From positions 1 through 6,381 of the forward strand of contig CALHKJ010000388.1 of assembly GCA_938033975.1 (NCBI GenBank): a stretch of DNA of 6,381 bases, written 5' to 3'. The position numbers were made by a program, and so were the translations under genes. The notes beneath the pieces are model-generated. The model worked only from the letters and a program-made list of their open reading frames with translations. It was not told the DNA's origin and did not search any database. This document shows, one piece after another, positions 4,924 to 6,381 of this stretch (positions within the stretch are counted from its first letter, which is position 1; every line of letters begins with the position of its first letter). This stretch comes from an uncultured Saprospiraceae bacterium. Lineage in GTDB: Bacteria; Bacteroidota; Bacteroidia; Chitinophagales; Saprospiraceae.

Positions 4924-6381
4924 ATGATGCAAAAACACATTATCTTTATAATTTTCACTCTACTTTTTTCTTTTAGTGCTTCAGCACAATTAGAAGTCAA
5001 TTTCAGTACGGAAAGTACTCCTACTCCAGGTGGCACAGTAGATGTGGATGTTTCAGTTTCAAATTTCGATGATATTATTACTTTACAATACTTTATCCTT
5101 TGGGATTCACTTGTATTGTCATATAATTCTATCCTGAATATAACTGATCAATTAGAACAATTTTCCGTCGGAAGTGTCGGAACCCCAGAAACTGCAGTGA
5201 CCTTAGATGATGGCGAAATGTCAGTGTCTTGGAGCCACTCATCTACCAATCCTTTTACTATTCCTGATGGAACTAGACTTTTTACTATAAGATTGGATGT
5301 AGTAGGCACTGATTGTGACTCAACTGCAGTTGAAATCGGAAGTGCAGGTCAATTTCAAAACATTGAGGTTGTAAATGCAGACTTCGAAGATATTGGAGCT
5401 GTTTCTAATATGTTACCATTTGCTTTACCTGGCACAGATTGTGGTTCTGGAGGCGGTGGCGGTGGCGGCCAAGATGGTATCGTCCTTAGAAGCAACAGTG
5501 TCAGTGGAGATAATGGTGACAATATCTGTGTTTCAATCATTGTGGATAATTTCACAGATGTACAGTCAGCACAAGGAAGTATGATGTGGGACCCTGCAGT
5601 ATTAAGCTACACAGGTAACCAGAATAATATATTGCCAGGAAATGCATTTGGCGAAGCTGATATAGCTCAAGGAATGCTAGCTTTCAATTGGTTTGATAGC
5701 TCTGGTGTAACCCCGCAAAATCTTGCAAATGGCACTGTTTTATTTGATGTATGCTTCGATGTAATCGGAGCAGCTGGTACTTCTACCACCTTCAAATTCA
5801 CAGATAGTCCATCTATGATTGTATTTTCTGACTCAAATGATGAAGAATTAGAATTTACGACAAGCTCTAGCACGATTTCAGTTAATTCTGAAGGCGGCGG
5901 AGGCGGCGGAAATGGAATCGTCCTAAGCTCCAATTCAGTAAGTGGAGACAATGGAGATAATATTTGTATCCCAGTATTGGTTGACAATTTCGCAGATGTT
6001 CAATCTGCTCAAGGAAGTATGATGTGGGACCCCGCTGTGTTAAGCTTTACGGGGACTCAAAATAATAATCTACCAGGAAATGCATTTGGAGAGGGAAGTA
6101 TCAATCAGGGACTGCTAGCATTCAATTGGTTTGATAACTCTGGGGTAACACCAGTAACCCTAGCAAATGGTTCATCTTTATTTGAAGTTTGCTTTGATAT
6201 TATTGGAGCTGCAGGTAGCTCAACTACCTTCAAATTCACTGATGACCCTTCTATGTTAGCATTTTCGGACTCAAATGACCAAGAAATTGACTTTTCAACC
6301 ACTTCAAGCACTATTTCTGTCGCAGGAGGTGGAGGCGGTGGTGGTACTGACCTTGTCATTACTATGGAAGATGTTATTGGA
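4924..6381 (+). CDS. secreted tandem cohesin-like repeat protein, scaffoldin-like (3' end outside window)
   Basis: An open frame of 486 codons with no stop before the window ends. Tandem ATGs at 4924 and 4927 are both in frame; the first is used. Residues 1-21 are a short signal peptide (MMQKH, hydrophobic IIFIIFTLLFSF, likely cleavage ASA|Q). Module 1 spans residues ~22-175, module 2 ~183-323 and module 3 ~330-467, separated by Gly runs at 176-182, 324-329 and 468-474; residues from TDLVITMEDVIG onward probably begin a fourth module. Each resembles a cohesin beta-sandwich: a start like PGGTVDVDVSVSNF or GDNICIPVLVDNF, then a WDP/WDS-x-VLS strand, then a FDV-type strand. Modules 2 and 3 are about three-quarters identical and each carries two conserved Cys (IC and VCFD); module 1 is diverged. 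The neighbouring upstream gene encodes a dockerin, which fits a cohesin-dockerin pair. The visible part has no catalytic domain; a T9SS tail is expected further downstream but cannot be seen. An alternative is an adhesin made of cohesin-like folds that bind no dockerin. Confidence 0.88.
   Translation, partial: MMQKHIIFIIFTLLFSFSASAQLEVNFSTESTPTPGGTVDVDVSVSNFDDIITLQYFILWDSLVLSYNSILNITDQLEQFSVGSVGTPETAVTLDDGEMSVSWSHSSTNPFTIPDGTRLFTIRLDVVGTDCDSTAVEIGSAGQFQNIEVVNADFEDIGAVSNMLPFALPGTDCGSGGGGGGGQDGIVLRSNSVSGDNGDNICVSIIVDNFTDVQSAQGSMMWDPAVLSYTGNQNNILPGNAFGEADIAQGMLAFNWFDSSGVTPQNLANGTVLFDVCFDVIGAAGTSTTFKFTDSPSMIVFSDSNDEELEFTTSSSTISVNSEGGGGGGNGIVLSSNSVSGDNGDNICIPVLVDNFADVQSAQGSMMWDPAVLSFTGTQNNNLPGNAFGEGSINQGLLAFNWFDNSGVTPVTLANGSSLFEVCFDIIGAAGSSTTFKFTDDPSMLAFSDSNDQEIDFSTTSSTISVAGGGGGGGTDLVITMEDVIG
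5473..6345 (+). repeat. two tandem cohesin-like coding units, 438-base period
   Basis: Unit A covers 5473-5910 and unit B 5911-6345, each including its trailing Gly run. Most positions align with an offset of 438 bases (146 codons); unit B is one codon shorter near its end. Identical protein stretches include QSAQGSMMWDPAVLS, LPGNAFGE and LAFNWFD. Many differences between the units are synonymous third-base changes. Confidence 0.9.

Noticed and set aside
5355..6359. Three minus-strand open frames (5355-5555, 5667-5987, 6105-6359) with proline runs
   Set aside because: They lie antisense to the cohesin-repeat gene, and their proline runs are the reverse complement of its glycine linkers. The last two resemble each other only because the sense units are repeats.

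Overview
The window looks like part of a Bacteroidota chromosome, most likely a Saprospiria/Lewinella-type or related marine lineage. The evidence is a canonical C-terminal type IX secretion (T9SS) sorting tail, the Bacteroidota style of dockerin followed by a GDVN-type segment, Cys-rich HYR-like repeat modules, AT-rich DNA, no Shine-Dalgarno sequence before either large gene, and a TAnnTTTG-type -7 element before the second gene. The genus is inferred from protein style only.

Layout, all on the + strand: (1) bases 1-160 hold the last 52 codons of a LuxR/NarL-type helix-turn-helix regulator. (2) Bases 161-280 are intergenic, with a weak AT-only hairpin, a C-rich tandem box and a perfect 9-bp-arm palindrome close to the next start codon. 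(3) Bases 281-4747 encode a 1488-residue secreted multidomain protein: signal peptide, about nine Cys-rich HYR/Ig-like modules (one carrying a P-domain-like insert, one an Asp-rich calcium-type insert), a CarboxypepD_reg/Cna-B-like module, a type I dockerin, a cohesin-like module and a T9SS type A sorting tail. (4) Bases 4748-4923 are intergenic, with a strong rho-independent terminator, a dyad and a perfect TAnnTTTG element. (5) Bases 4924-6381 encode the first 486 residues of a second secreted protein, which runs off the window: a signal peptide and three cohesin-like modules separated by runs of 6-7 glycines.

Taken together, a dockerin-bearing, T9SS-exported giant protein lies directly upstream of a tandem-cohesin protein that resembles a scaffoldin. 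This suggests, but does not prove, a cell-surface or extracellular assembly held together by cohesin-dockerin contacts. No catalytic domain is visible in either protein, so the role is more likely adhesive or structural than degradative. The terminator and separate promoter-like element suggest the two large genes are transcribed separately. No RNA genes, CRISPR arrays, insertion sequences or attachment sites were seen.
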